Source of the DNA: Forficula auricularia
Taxonomy: Eukaryota > Arthropoda > Insecta > Dermaptera > Forficulidae
DNA length: 64,000 nucleotides
Reading direction: 5' to 3'
Assembly: GCA_024734495.1 (NCBI GenBank)
Contig: JALMQS010000030.1
Span: forward strand, 35,695,555 to 35,759,554
Shown: positions 22,255-33,996 of the stretch, in pieces
How the letters are laid out: every line of letters starts with the position of its first letter
Numbering within the stretch: the first letter of the stretch is position 1
Program-made: the position numbers and the translations under genes
The notes under the pieces: generated by a model
Seen by the model: only the letters and a program-made list of their open reading frames with translations
Databases searched by the model: none
What the model was told of the DNA's origin: nothing

Positions 22255-24720
22255 TTAAGTTAGTTGTTTCACCATTTGGGTTTTCTAATTTTTTTTTGAA
22301 ATTTAGACAGATTAGATTTAAATACTTGTACATCGATTGGTGGCAAAACGAAATTCATGAACAATATAGTTCGGAGATATTAAATTCCAAAGAGAGCTAC
22401 GCCGACGATAGCACTCCTACACGGCAAACCTCGCACTCCCGAATAATCGAATCAATGTTGCCTCCTCAATTACTCTCGACCTAGACAAACTGAATAAATG
22501 GGGCTCTCAAAATTTAGTTAACTTTAATTCAAACAAGACTCAATGCTGTCTAATTTCTAGGCGCGAAAATAAAGATTTCCTGATATTCATTTCGATTCGA
22601 ATACCCTGAAAATGTGTGACAGCTTATCCATGTTGGGCGTCTCTGTCGCATCTGACCTGTCTTGGAATGAGACACATCTCCTCTGTGGCGAAATCTGCAG
22701 CAAGGAAGATTGGCTTCTTATTCAGGTCCAAGCGATTTTACAAACCCCCACAACTTCTCACCATTTACAAGGCCCAAATCCGCCCCTGTCTCGAATACGG
22801 CTCTCATCTGTGGAGAGGAGCCTCTAAATATTCTCTTGCTACCCTGGATGCAATTCAGAAACGAGCCGTCAGGCTAATTGACGATTCTACCCTCACCGAC
22901 TCCCTCGACTCGCTGGCTCATCGAAGAGATGTCTCTGCCCTTTCCCTCTTCTATAGATACTATCACGGCAGGTGCTCTGATGAGATAAAATCAATAATTC
23001 CCCCCAAAGCATGCTTTGCACGTAGCACGCGTTTTGCCGACTCCCAACACTCTCTCGCGGTCAAATTAGAAAAGTGCCGGACCACTTCATTCGCCAATTC
23101 ATATAGCCCCATGACTTCAAAGAACTGGAACTCCCTCCCAGCCTCCATCTTTCCCAGCACTTATAATCTTCAAACCTTCAAAACCGGAGTGCATAGACAC
23201 CTACGTCTACACCCTCTCACTTAATCAACTTTCCCTTCTCTCGGTAATGCAAGGGTCTTTCGAGATCCATAGGGGCTGCATCTTTACTGGTACACCCCTT
23301 CTTGCATTCGATTGCACTAAAAAAAAAAGAAAAAAAAAGAGTTTTTCAGACTCTTATACATTACACTATACGGGATATCGGAAAGTTTACATACATATTT
23401 AATTATAATTAAGAAACTCTTCTTACCATTTTTATAAAAAACTAAACCAACATTAAACAATAACTAATACATATTTTAATAGACAATTTTAATTCATAGT
23501 TACAATACGGTTTCTGAGATAATAATGAATAAATAATGAAAAATTTATAATGAATAATTTTACTAAAAACAAGTTGGCAACAACGCATATATTTAACCTA
23601 AAAAGTGAGTTAAACTTTAGTAATTTTTTTGACGTTTTTCTCTTGAGCCATTGTCGCAACAGCTTTCAATCGCTTATTAAGAACTTTTGTTTTATAAATC
23701 TTTCTTTATAATGTACTTTATCTGACATTTCTATGATAAAATGGTTCTATGATAATCCTGGAGGCACCGAGCGATGCTCGGTAACTTCTTCCTTCAGTTA
23801 AAAGCTTTATTTTAATATTATTTTTTAAATTAATTTAAAATTCTGATAAAAAGGTCGATTTTTATTTGAGAGCCGCTTTCAAATTAAAAAAAATACAAAA
23901 ATATATAATTTTCGCACACTGTACCCCCCCCCCCCCCCACCACCTACACCCAGCTCGACCCCACCCCAAAACCTCGCCCAACGTATCACCCACCACTGCA
24001 CCCACCTCCTGCACCTGTTTTGATTCAACCATATGATTCATTTTTATTCATCCAATTGTTATTAAATAAAACCTATCAAAATGTGTTGTTTTTTCAGAAA
24101 ATTGAGACCTGCTCTTGATTATTTTTTATTCTATTAAATAAATAAAGTTCATTATAAAAACAATTATAAAACGTTTATTAATATTTCTAACGTTTAGGTT
24201 GAACAAAATATGTTAAAATCCACAATCTCAATACTTCTTCAAGGCCTTTGAGAATAAAGGATTTACCCGACCCATTGTCTGTCTGAGCACAAAAGGAAAA
24301 GGGAAACCTTTTTTTAAAACCCTAAGAATGGGATTTGTCTACCTGAAAATAATTAATTTGATTACGAAAAAACCCATCAAATACAATTTTGTCGAAGATG
24401 AGACCGTGACAGATTTAATTGTTAACTCAAAAACCCCCTAAACCGTGAATTAATCAAAATCGATAAAGCCGTTTTCAAAATAGAACCAAGATACAAATAT
24501 ATAAACAAATAAATAAATATATATACAAATATACAATTTTTGCTCGTTTAATAAGAGTAGATACAAGCTCGGACAGTGTTGCCAGATTTATCAAACGAGC
24601 ACGGAATTGGCTAGTAGTGGTACATAAACAGCAAAAAGTTTTGGACTTATGAATTATTATCTGTTCTATATACTCTAGCATCAACTTTTTTCTAGTATTT
24701 TCAGGAAACAACTACTCTAA
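22255..24720. mobile_element. TTAA-type element (copy 3) with two nested insertions
   Basis: Left end TTAAGTTAGTTGTTTCACC; right end GGAAACAACTACTCTAA (degenerate). The body follows 9604-10693 but is split by a LINE at 22393-23340 and by another repeat at about 23755-24560 whose right end (GCTCGTTTAATAAGAGTAGA) recurs inverted at 32769-32790. Confidence 0.7.
22393..23340 (+). pseudogene. jockey-like LINE, 5'-truncated, with RT active-site remnant
   Basis: The insertion starts just before a YADD codon string (TACGCCGACGAT, 22398-22409), the reverse-transcriptase active site. After frameshifts the frame 22616-23224 runs open for about 200 codons: AARKIGFLFRSKRFY, YKAQIRPCLEYGSHLWRG, DAIQKRAVRLI, DSLAHRRDVSALSLFYRYYHG, IIPPKA, NWNSLPASIF, FKTGVHRHLRL and a stop at the expected place. 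A short 3' UTR and an A-rich tail (23319-23340) follow. The surrounding element resumes with TTTTTCAGACTCT, so the target was AAAGAG or similar. Only the C-terminal third remains, so it cannot transpose. The second copy is at 10769-11226. Confidence 0.85.
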
Positions 24721-24866
24721 CAATCACGAATTATGGTAATCCACTTAATGCATGTTGTGTTATAGTGGGTGAAGTATTAATTGAAAAGTTTTTATTTTGC
24801 CGAGAGTAGCAGAGTTGTTGAATCAAAGATAAAGAAACAAAGGGGTTGTTCTCTCGTTCTTACAAA

Positions 24867-25017
24867 CGAGGGGTGAACCGCGATTGGAATTAAGGGTACA
24901 CCGTCTTTGGAATTATTTGAATTACTCTTGAATTCATTAGATAATCTATTGTCTACTTGAAAATGAAAGTGGAGGTGGAAGTAGGTGCACACAATTTTAG
25001 GTCGTGGTTCACCCTCG
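24867..25017. mobile_element. hAT-like element of the CGAGGGGTGA family (no array)
   Basis: Ends CGAGGGGTGAACCGCGA and GTGGTTCACCCTCG. Flanking octamers CTTACAAA and GTTACAAA match 7/8. The interior is short and has only faint traces of the GGAAGT unit amplified in the sister copies at 28138-28542 and 60006-60191. Confidence 0.8.
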
Positions 25018-25389
25018 GTTACAAATAAACATACACACCAGTGGCAGGGGGTGACTTTTTAACCAGGGGATACTGTCCAAAAAATACCCTTCATTTTTTT
25101 AAATTTCCTTTTATTGTTCGCTTTTTTTTGCAAATTCCATCCAATACAGACAGCATCATAGAATTTTTAGTTATTTTTCAAATTTGACATTATATTTTTT
25201 AAGACACAGGGTATGAAAATACTCATGCTAATGAGCATCTTGTATTTTATTTTTGTGAAACCTACCTAGAATTTTATATTTTTTTAAATTTTATCTACTT
25301 TATTAAAATATGTAGGTACACAGTGGCGTAGCCAGAAAATTTTTATGGGGGGGTCAATCCACAAAGCAAAATATTTAGTGGGAATTTTT

Positions 25390-26375
25390 TTTATTAAAAC
25401 AAATAGTCTAGTTAAATTGTGTTTTTACCGGGAAAGTTTTGGAGTAGTTGTAATTTCTTCGACCCTTTATGTTTTTGGGTGTTCTGAATCCGAATCTGAG
25501 GTTTGCTAACAAAATTTCGTGACGGAACATTGTCAAAAATGCATAAAAAAGGTAAAAAAATCTCATTTTTTTGGTGGTTTTTTGCTTATAACTCAATAAA
25601 CTATCAACTTTTCGTAAATAACCTACCTATTCAAAATGAAAGTTAATAAAATTTCCTACAAATTTCATCATTTAGGTTTTTTTCTCCGACCAACCGTTCG
25701 GGCTCAAACGACTAGTTGAAATTTTTTTTTTTGTTTCCGCAAATCCCAAAAACTTTTTTCGATTTTGTCCCATTTTGACTAGGAAAGAGCACGTTTTCGA
25801 CAAAGACCACTCTATATATTTTTAAACTAGATTAAATTTGATACAATTCAAACAAAGTTTCATTTTAATTGGATAATGGTAACCCGTGCCGCAATGAGGT
25901 TGAATTTTTGAAAAACTGCAATTTTTTGCAAAAAATCGCAGTTTTTCATAAAATGAAAACCACTCATCCTAGAAACTTGATTTCTATCTCATTCTCTAGG
26001 AAATTTTGTTGACTTGAACGTTTACTTGGACCACTTTTTTGTTAAAACTCTTGGATTTATAGATATCCAGCATTTTCCATGACACTTTTGAAGATTCGGA
26101 TCATATCCTTTGTAGGAAATTTTATGAACTTTCATTTTGAAAAAGGAAGGTTATTTACGAAAAGTTGATAGTTTTCGAATTATAAGCAAAAAAACCGACA
26201 AAAAATGAGATTTTTAACATTTGTTTGCATTTTTGACAATGTTCCGTCACGAAATTTTGTTAGCAAACCTCAGATTCAGATTCAGCACACCAAAAAACAT
26301 ATAGGATCAAGAAATCAAAACTACCCCAAAACTTTCCCGCGAGGGGCCCTTTAGAGAACAATTTAACTGGACTAA
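25390..26375. repeat. long inverted repeat, about 0.98 kb
   Basis: Outer arms of about 250 bp pair: AATTTCGTGACGGAACATTG at 25511 against CAATGTTCCGTCACGAAATT near 26237, also TAGTCCAGTTAAAT-type ends. The inner part has an imperfect second inverted repeat (GGAAATTTTGTTGACTTG). Surrounding bases (25330-25390 and 26500-26560) carry GGGG tracts and GGCTACGCC, suggesting a larger element. No protein is encoded. Confidence 0.65.
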
Positions 26376-26559
26376 AAAGGTACTTCAAGAAATTAAAAAA
26401 GAACATAATTATTGATTAAACATATGAAATATATTTAATTACGGTTAGTTTGCCATAAGAAACGGTTTGTCGTTGCCGTTACTCATCGCATGAACCGTGC
26501 TCTTTGGGGGGGGGGGGGGGGTTGACCTCCAAACCCTCCTCCGTGGCTACGCCTCTTCA

Positions 26560-27430
26560 GGTACATATCTATATTTAATATATTTGTGTATGTTTATTTG
26601 CATCAAGCAGAGGACAATTAAAATTAAAGTGAATTTTTGGTGAAAATTGTAATTACATTCTTGCTATGAGAGTTAAAAATTATTATCTCTGTGAACATTT
26701 ATTGAAATAAAAATGTCTAAAAATTCGATCCGGATAACAAGGTTTTACTGTATTCCATTTCCCATTATAGGGTTAATGATAGCACTGACAAAATGGAATT
26801 AATTAAATTATTTTTTTCAAATTTCTAATAAAATAATGAAGGGATACCCTTCCTCATGATCCCATCTCCCCCCGCCCAGTTTCACTAGAATTAACCCATC
26901 CCCCGCCCTTACAATTAGTGGAACAAAAGTAATAATACTCTAAAACTTATTCCTGAGAAAGAGACATTCCTGTATTTCGCTGTTATTACAACTTTTTAGA
27001 GCAACAGTATATTTTATTTATTCACTTGTAAAGAATTAGAAGAGATTTTTATTACATTTTGTTAAAGTTATAAAACTTGACCCATTTTTATTTTTAGCAT
27101 ATAATGCTAATTTTGAAAACATTTTCAAACCCTCATCCTCAGAAATGACGCACTCTGCGGATTAACTCACCCCTGGGTAGGCACCTCTGGATAATGGAAG
27201 AGTTTCTCCCGAAACGTATGAACTTTTATTAAACGTTGTTTCAATATTCATTATATTTGCGTCAAGCAGAGGACAGCCTCATTGATTTCTTCTTATAATG
27301 AGGTAGCTTCAGAAGGGAGGGGATGCTGGTTCCTGCAGTGTGCGAGGGTTAAACAAAAAGAGATAATAATAGTCCAGCTTGTCTGAAGGGATATTTTCAA
27401 TTAACATTTCTAAGTAGAAATAATTAACGG
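26560..27430. other. non-coding, scattered repeat pieces
   Basis: Short pieces of the GCATCAAGCAGAGGACA terminal module lie at 26599-26620 and 27250-27275. A hammerhead-like remnant TCTCCCGAAACGTATG is at 27203-27220. Nothing else is recognised. Confidence 0.5.
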
Positions 27431-27690
27431 TGAAGGCAACCAATCCTTTGCTTTTTAACCCTTTTGAAATGGATCAGAAACAACAAGAGTTACTTTGAAT
27501 GGGTCCGCTCTAGAGGATTGGTCCAGTGGATGGATGCTGTGCTGCTAAGCGGCTGCTAATGGGTCTAATGAACACAAGGGCCAGAGGCACTAAGCACCCT
27601 CCGCCCTCTGCCCTCTGGGTTAGATAACTAATGCGATTACGCTTAGATCAGCCCAACATATTTCGTTTCGTCTCGTTTTAATGAACTTAT
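27430..27690. promoter_or_regulatory. non-repeat island with paired-class homeodomain site
   Basis: GC-richer single-copy sequence. At 27629-27639 is TAATGCGATTA, a TAAT-N3-ATTA palindrome of the type bound by paired-class homeodomain dimers; GGATTAC-like GCGATTACGC overlaps it. One 11-bp site can arise by chance, so enhancer function is inference from context. Confidence 0.35.
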
Positions 27691-28137
27691 ATTATTTCTA
27701 ACTGATTATTTTTTTAATTTTAATTACTATTTAATCTCTTTTCAGTTTTATTTGTAACAATCTCACTCTTTTAGAGTACCAGAGTTCACTTATTTGTCTA
27801 AAATTGTTACATTATTTCATCAAATAAAATAAATTTAGAAAAAAGAATAAAAGTAAAATTTTTTTTGGAAATTGTTATTTATTATGAGTTATCACTAGAT
27901 TACTTGTTTAATGTGTAAGAAATAAAAGAAAGAGAGAGTTTTCTTAAAATATATTACAACATACAACCTAATATAACTTTTAAGGAGTTCGGTCTTGGTT
28001 CTAGGTGAAACATTTTAATATAATAATAAAACTTGAGTAAGATACGAGGTTTCACAAAGGTTTTTGTGAAACCTACCTCGTATCTTACTCAAGTTTTATT
28101 ATTATAACCTAATATAGAGTCATTTGAGATGTCAAAC

Positions 28138-28542
28138 CGAGGGGTGATCCGCGATTGGAAGTAGGTGTACACTTCTTTGAAGTATTTTGGAAGTACTTGG
28201 AAATATTTGGAAGAACTTGGAAATATTTGGAAGAACTTGGAAATATTTGGAAGAACTTGGAAATATTTGGAAGTGCTTGGAAATATTTGGAATTACTTGT
28301 AAATATTTGGAATTACTTGTAAATATTTGGAATTACTTGTAAATATTTGGAATTACTTGGAAATATTTGGGATTACTTGGAAATATTTGGAAGTACCTGG
28401 AAATATTTGGGAGTACTTGGAAATATTTGGAAGTACTTGAGAATATTTGGAAGTACTTGGAAATATTTGGAAGTACTTGGAAATATTCGGAAGTGGAAGT
28501 GGAAGTAGGTGTTCAGCATATTAGGTCGCGGTTCACCCCTCG
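28138..28542. mobile_element. hAT-like element with internal 20-bp minisatellite
   Basis: Ends CGAGGGGTGATCCGCGA and TCGCGGTTCACCCCTCG. Flanking octamers TGTCAAAC (28130-28137) and TATCAAAC (28543-28550) match 7/8. The interior (28180-28500) is about sixteen tandem units of the form GGAAGTACTTGGAAATATTT with few changes, so the array has expanded inside a transposon. The short frames in both strands are by-products of the 20-bp period. Confidence 0.9.
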
Positions 28543-28984
28543 TATCAAACACACCAACAGACACATTAATTGACTAATCTGAAGAAATATTTAAAAAAAA
28601 CGTCATCTTATCATTTTCAAGACGGACTTCTATTTGAGATCCAGCCATGGCTCCCCGAATATATACTCCGAGGTCCGAAAGGATTAATTTTTTTGAGGGA
28701 AAATATTCAACATTTTGACAAAAAAGTATTAGTAATTATCCCAAGGGGATATTTTTAATACTACAACCTAAGATAGAGTCACGTGAAGGGTCATACCATC
28801 AGCATACACATTCAATGACTAATGTGAATAAGTATTTAAAACAAACAAAAAAAAAAAAAAACAACAACAAATAATCAATTTTAAGTCAGATTTCTATTTG
28901 AGACCCAGCTCCCTATAAATACCCCGAGGTCCGAAACTTTTAATTATTTGAAGGGAAAATAGCAAAAATTTTGACAAGTAATTT

Positions 28985-29672
28985 TTAAGAAAAAATAAAA
29001 CCGACTTCAAAAAAATTAAATGCAACAAATAAAATACACTAAAAGGTATAAAATAATTATCTATCTTATTTAGTTACAAGTAAACGACGAAATATTAAAA
29101 TGAAATTACTTTTTGAAGTCGGTGCCAAACAAACTATATAAGCGAACGTACTAAGATCCGTCGAGTGCGATTCATAAAATGTACTTTATATGTTTGGCAC
29201 CGACTTAAAAAATAAGTTTATGTTAATATTTCGTCGTTTAGTTGTAACTAAATAAGATAATAATTATTTTATACCTTTTAGTGTATTTTATTTGTTGCAT
29301 TTAATTTTTTGAAGTCGGTTTTATTTTTTCTTAAAAATTATTTTTATTTTTCTCTATTTAGTGATGTTATTAATAGTGATCATATCATCAGAACTTGACC
29401 AAATTAATATGGCACCATCCCTAAGATACCCCCTTTCCAAAAAAAAGAATCATCGAAATCGGTTCATAAACAAAGAAGCTAGGCTTGAACAAACCTAACA
29501 AAAAAGTTCTCATACCAATGAAAAAAAACGGGACCAATCGGAAGCTAGACTGAACCTAATTCAAAAAAAATTTCAAAATCGGATCACAATTGGCGGAGAT
29601 ATGATGTAACATAGACACAAAAAAAAATCAGTCGAATAGAGAACCTCCTCCTTTTTTGAAGTCGGTTAAAAA
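28985..29672 (+). mobile_element. hairpin-plus-tail element, copy 1
   Basis: The first ~350 bp are two arms of about 165 bp that form a hairpin: AAACCGACTTCAAAAA and GTGTATTTTATTTGTTGCAT pieces are mirrored around a loop with GATCCGTCGAGTGCGAT. A unique tail of about 340 bp follows and ends GAACCTCCTCCTTTTTTG then AAGTCGGTTAAAAA. The motif ACCGACTTCAAAAA marks all four junctions. No open frame. Other copies: 35327-36066, 36855-37590, 41826-42570, 58248-58950. Confidence 0.8.
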
Positions 29673-29679
29673 GTAATAC

Positions 29680-29885
29680 CAATAATTCCAATGAGATACA
29701 CAAAGAGAAACAAAGAGGTTGTCCTCTGCTTGATGCAAATAAACATACACACATATATATATCGAGATGATATATATATGTGTGTATGTTTATTTGCATC
29801 AAGCAGAGGACAACCTCTTTGTTTCTCTTTGTGAATCAACAACTCTGCTACTCTCGGCAAAACAAAAACTTTTCAATCCAATGAG
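29680..29885. mobile_element. near-perfect palindrome of the GCCGAGAGTAGCAGAG family
   Basis: Outer ends AATGAGATACACAAAGAG and the complement lead into arms with GAGGTTGTCCTCTGCTTGAT and CAAATAAACATACACACA around an AT-rich centre near 29765. The right arm extends further (CAACTCTGCTACTCTCGGCA). The same terminal module occurs at 31370-31470, 57715-57785 and 63170-63210 and, with other interiors, at 8330, 24795, 41760 and 49370. Confidence 0.75.
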
Positions 29886-30159
29886 ATGATTTAAATACTA
29901 CAACCTAATATAGAGTCACTTGTGGTGTCAAACACACAGACACATTTATTGTCTAAAAAGAATAAATATTTAAAAAAAAAACTTCAACTTATCATTTTCA
30001 AGTCGAATTTCTATTAGAGATCCACCCATGGCTCCACTATATATACCCCTAGGTCCGAAAGGATTAATTATTATGAGGGAAAATATTAAAAATGTTGACA
30101 AAAAATTAATTCTAATTATTCCAAATAGATATTTTCAATACTAAAACTATATACCATAT

Positions 30160-30540
30160 TGAGAAAACTCTCTCTTTCTCAATTATTTCTCACACATGAA
30201 ACAAGAGACCTACTGAAAAACTCAAAATAAATTTTAATTTTGCAAAAAAAAATTTCTTTTTCTTTTATTAAAATATGTTTAATCTCGGACCAACTCCAGA
30301 CTCTCTAAAAATTATTAAAAAAACAATGTACCTACAGTCGAGTCTTGTTTTTAACGGTAATTAAACTAACAATCTATATTTCTATATATCTTGTATATAC
30401 CTATGTGTGCGTGTGTGTGGGTGGATGTGATTTGGATATTAAATATCATGTTGTTTGTTATTACGCAATTTCTTTCTCTTGGCTAAAATTGACTTTATGT
30501 TACATTTAAGACACCGGAAATGATGAGTATGTATGTATAT
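30160..30540. other. unassigned AT-rich sequence
   Basis: No gene and no repeat match seen apart from short GT and AT runs near 30400. Confidence 0.4.
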
Positions 30541-30790
30541 ATAGGAAGCCATTCAAAGGACTATATATCCAGCCTTTTGGATGGATTCGAATTCAAGAAA
30601 TAGGAATCGGAGTTGATCTCTCTCTCTGTCTTGGCCATCTCTGAAGAATGGAAGCCTTGGTTGCCAAGAGTTCCGCCTCGCGGCCCGTAAATCCGGCCTA
30701 GAGTAGAAATTCAACTCTTCAGGTCGGTTTCCGTAATATGACCCCGTGGCCTCATCATCGCGAGCATCCAAGACATGTTCAACTTGTCCT
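30540..30790. other. GC-richer non-repeat island
   Basis: Contains TTCCGCCTCGCGGCCCG and ATGACCCCGTGGCCTCATC. The 72-codon frame on the minus strand has no known motif. Candidate regulatory module by position only. Confidence 0.35.
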
Positions 30791-31014
30791 TATTTAGAAT
30801 AATAAATGAACAAACTATATAATGCATATTTTACAATTGTAACTAAAATACGAGTAGATTGTAAATACTTAATAATTGGAAAACACTCAATGTAAAACTT
30901 ATTTTACTTCCAAGTAGAATTACTCACAGATGGTGGTTTCCCATTGCCTTTTCTTGGAATAGTGAGGCGCATTGGATTTTTGACAAAGATGAAAATTGTT
31001 CTAAGGGGCCGGTT

Positions 31015-31202
31015 GTATGTCGTGAAGTAAATGCTTTTTACCACTAACACAGGGTAGATGGTAAATGGAGGAACTGGGATGGCCAATAAGATGCCAGGCA
31101 CTTTCAGTATCTGGCATCTGATTGGCCATCCCAGTCTCTCCATTTACCATCTACCCTGTGTTAGTGGTAAAAAGCATTTACTTTACGACATACAACCGGC
31201 CC
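31015..31202. mobile_element. foldback MITE, Harbinger-like (copy 2)
   Basis: Ends GGGGCCGGTTGTATGTCG and CGACATACAACCGGCCC, flanked by TAA at 31012-31014 and 31203-31205. Almost the whole length is palindromic. The arms are better preserved than in the copy at 12476-12674. Confidence 0.9.
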
Positions 31203-31364
31203 TAAGGCGAGATTCAAACTCGAGTAATCTCGATTAGAAATCAATCGCCTTAGCCACTGCTTTATCGTCGCTTAAAGACGTTTTTGAAGAAAAAACAAAC
31301 AAAACGAAAGATATTTCAAATAAATGATAACTTCCGATGTTCTAATTTCAACGACAATTTAATT

Positions 31365-31600
31365 AATTGAAAAGTTTTTGTTTTGCCGAGAGTAGCAGAG
31401 TTGTTGATTCACAAAGAGAAACAAAGAGGTTGTCCTCTGCTTGATGCAAATAAACATATACACATATATCTCAAGATGATATATCTGTATATATATTATT
31501 TATTTGTTTGAGACTATAGTTTCGAAGACTTGGTCTTCATCATCAGTCTTTCTTCAATTATAAATGTTTTTCATGGAGTCAATATCATATGGATATTGAA
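31365..31600. mobile_element. Penelope-like terminal repeat with hammerhead-like motif
   Basis: Starts with the module GCCGAGAGTAGCAGAGTTG and runs through GCATCAAGC-type sequence to GAGACTATAGTTTCGAAGAC. Minus strand 31548-31510 reads CTGATGA, T, GAAGAC-CAA-GTCTTC, GAAAC, TATA, GTC: helix II of 6 bp, helix III of 2 bp, cleavage triplet GTC. Nearly the same sequence lies at 63170-63330 next to a GIY-YIG coding fragment, which is the reason for the Penelope assignment. Confidence 0.65.
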
Positions 31601-33700
31601 AACTTGGTGTTCTTTCGTCACTGCTGGAGGGCTAGACAATTTAATTCATACACTAAAAGTCCCATAAGCAACGGTGTTTTTGTCACTATGACAGCGAAAA
31701 AAGTTTACCCTAACTTTTCCAGCGATAAAACTGAACCTAGCTTTATTTTTTCAATTATGTTTTATTTATTAATTGTTTTTTTAATTTTAAAACCCACTAA
31801 TAGGTTAAAGCAAATATTATTATATTATATTAAAATTAGAAATTTTTTGTTTGTTTTTAATTAACAGGTGTCTAAATCATAACAAAACAGGTGTGTTTAT
31901 AAATAAAGTGGTTCAAGTGGCTTTTTTTTATATAGCTTGGAAACAAATCTTATTTAATTTTATGTTTTTATTTCAGATCCTATACGATTATTTTTTTTAT
32001 TTTTATTTTCCTATTTATTTTTTTATCAAGTTGTTTATAAGAATTGTATTTTTAACAATTGTACTTTTCCTCTAAATTAAATAAACTAATTTATGTCTTA
32101 ATTTTGTTAATTTTGTGATTTACGTATTGATTCATTAAATTGTCTTGCCGAATTACACTCAAGCTTTTTTTTGGTCGAAGTAAACTTGATATTTTATAAT
32201 TCGAGTTTTGTTGCCTTTGGCCAATTTAACTCAAAAAACTACCAGAAAAAATTACTCGTCCTACGGGCTCGTAATTTTTTCACAGGTAGTTTTTTCGTTT
32301 AGTTGCCAGGCAACAAAATTCTCATTAAAATGTCAAGTTTACTTCGGCAAAAAAAAAGCTCTCGTGTATAAGTGAAAAAAATTGCTTTGAAATAAATTGA
32401 GGAAAAAAATTGAGAATTTCGATATACCATATATAACCGGGAAAATGGAGACAAATGACCAGAGAGGTGAGAAATATATAGCACAAGATTAAAAATGTCC
32501 TGTGTTCGTATTTTAAAGACTGAGCAAATACGGTGATTTTTGGGTGAGGTAAAATATAGCAAACATCACAGCATATAATATATTTAAAAAAATTATTTAA
32601 CTTAATTTAATGTCTAACTATAGGTACCTAACATTATATTATTGTATTTGCACAAAAAGGGTCCACTAAAGAAGGAATATTGTACAAAATTTCCGAAATT
32701 TTGGATAAATTAAAAAACCCCATTAAAATTAAAGAAAACTGCTGAAAAATAAGCCTTTCATTTAACACCTATCTACTCTTATTAAACGAGCAAAAATTGT
32801 TGGTTTATATATTTATTTGTGTCTTAGTTCTAATTTGAAAACGGCTCTACCGATTTTGATGAAACCAACTCTATTAACAAGTTTTGAGGATGAGAAAACG
32901 ATCTGACTATGTTTGGACCTCGACAAATTTCATCTTAATTGATCTTTTCTTAATTTAAGTAATTATTTATAGATGAAAATATCAACAAAAAAGCTTGAAT
33001 TGTTTTTTCAATTTTAAAACCCACTTATAGGTTATACCAAATATTGTTATATATTAAAAATTTACAATTTAATTGATTAAAATTCCTCTCATTAACCAAC
33101 AGACTAAAAATATTATCGCATGCTAGAAGATCAAGTACTACTGGTCGATAGTGGGGAAGTAATCTCCGAAAATCGAAGCGTATTTCATGTAAAAAATTGC
33201 TTCAATAAAATTATTATTTATTTAATTGATTAAAAAATTTGATAAATTGTTATTTCATTAAAAAAAAAAATTATACGGAATTTTTTATACTAGTATACCT
33301 ATATACACATAATCTGTGGACCACTAGAAAGCTAGAAATGCAAAAACTGGGTGTGGGTAGGGATGGATGTGGGATGTGCAGGAGGTGGGATGCAATGGTG
33401 GGGGATCCGGCGTGTGGTGCGGGGTTTCGGGGGTGGGGTTGGGATTGCGGTGGGGGGTCCAGGGGTCGTTTGGTTACCGTGCATCGCTCGGTGGCTCCTG
33501 GTACTAATTATATAATAATTAATAAATCTTCCTTAAATATTCTAAAAAATTAATACATTCAGGAAAGGCTAAAAAAATCTCTAAAATAAAAAAAATAACA
33601 CTATACAGTAAATAAAATTATGTTATAGATTTTATTATTTATAAATTGAATACAAAAAATTTGAAGTGAATTGAAATTAATAATTATTAAATACAATATA
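31600..33700. other. AT-rich non-coding stretch
   Basis: An inverted repeat at 32165-32360 (AAGTAAACTTGA/TCAAGTTTACTT outer, GTTGCC inner) and a copy of the CCACTATCGAC-type dispersed repeat at 33110-33220 are recognised. A G-rich patch at 33340-33500 is partly complementary to 23930-24010. Several hydrophobic open frames here are low-complexity AT products. No gene is supported. Confidence 0.5.
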
Positions 33701-33721
33701 GATATATATAAATTATTTATT

Positions 33722-33845
33722 TAACTTCTTCCAACTTGAGGAGGTAAGTGAATCCCTTGCGAAACAGTTGTTAAATTCAATTGTGAAGATAAATATAATA
33801 TAAAGCTTCACTTACCTCGCCAAATTGGAAGAAGTTAAATAATCA
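33722..33845. repeat. inverted repeat
   Basis: Arms ATTTAACTTCTTCCAACTTG and CAAATTGGAAGAAGTTAAAT with GAGGTAAGTGA/TCACTTACCTC inside and a 60-base loop. It lies just downstream of the LRR-like gene. Confidence 0.75.
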
Positions 33846-33996
33846 AGCCATCACTGCCCTTTATTGATAAATTATTATTTAGTAAAGTGCCCCCTCCCCT
33901 CCACTCTTCTGAAGAAACTAATCCTTCATAGGAGATATTTTGAAATCACCATAATTGTTGATTGATGAATTTAATAAATCACCATCTTTATTAGAA

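Larger units (their letters stand above)
28098..30150 (+). repeat. triplicated unit interrupted by other elements
   Basis: Three units start with ACAACCTAA-ATAGAGTCA at 28106, 28763 and 29906. Each contains GATTTCTATTTGAGA-type sequence, CCCGAGGTCCGAAA or CCCTAGGTCCGAAA, and GGGAAAATA. Unit 1 is split by the hAT-like element at 28138-28542. Units 2 and 3 are separated by the element at 28985-29672 and the palindrome at 29680-29885. Confidence 0.7.

Noticed and set aside
28180..28500. CRISPR-like array
   Set aside because: Units are contiguous with no spacers, and they sit within transposon ends in a eukaryotic sequence.
31589..32075. Two overlapping hydrophobic frames
   Set aside because: AT-rich low-complexity sequence; no motif and no splice or polyadenylation pattern.
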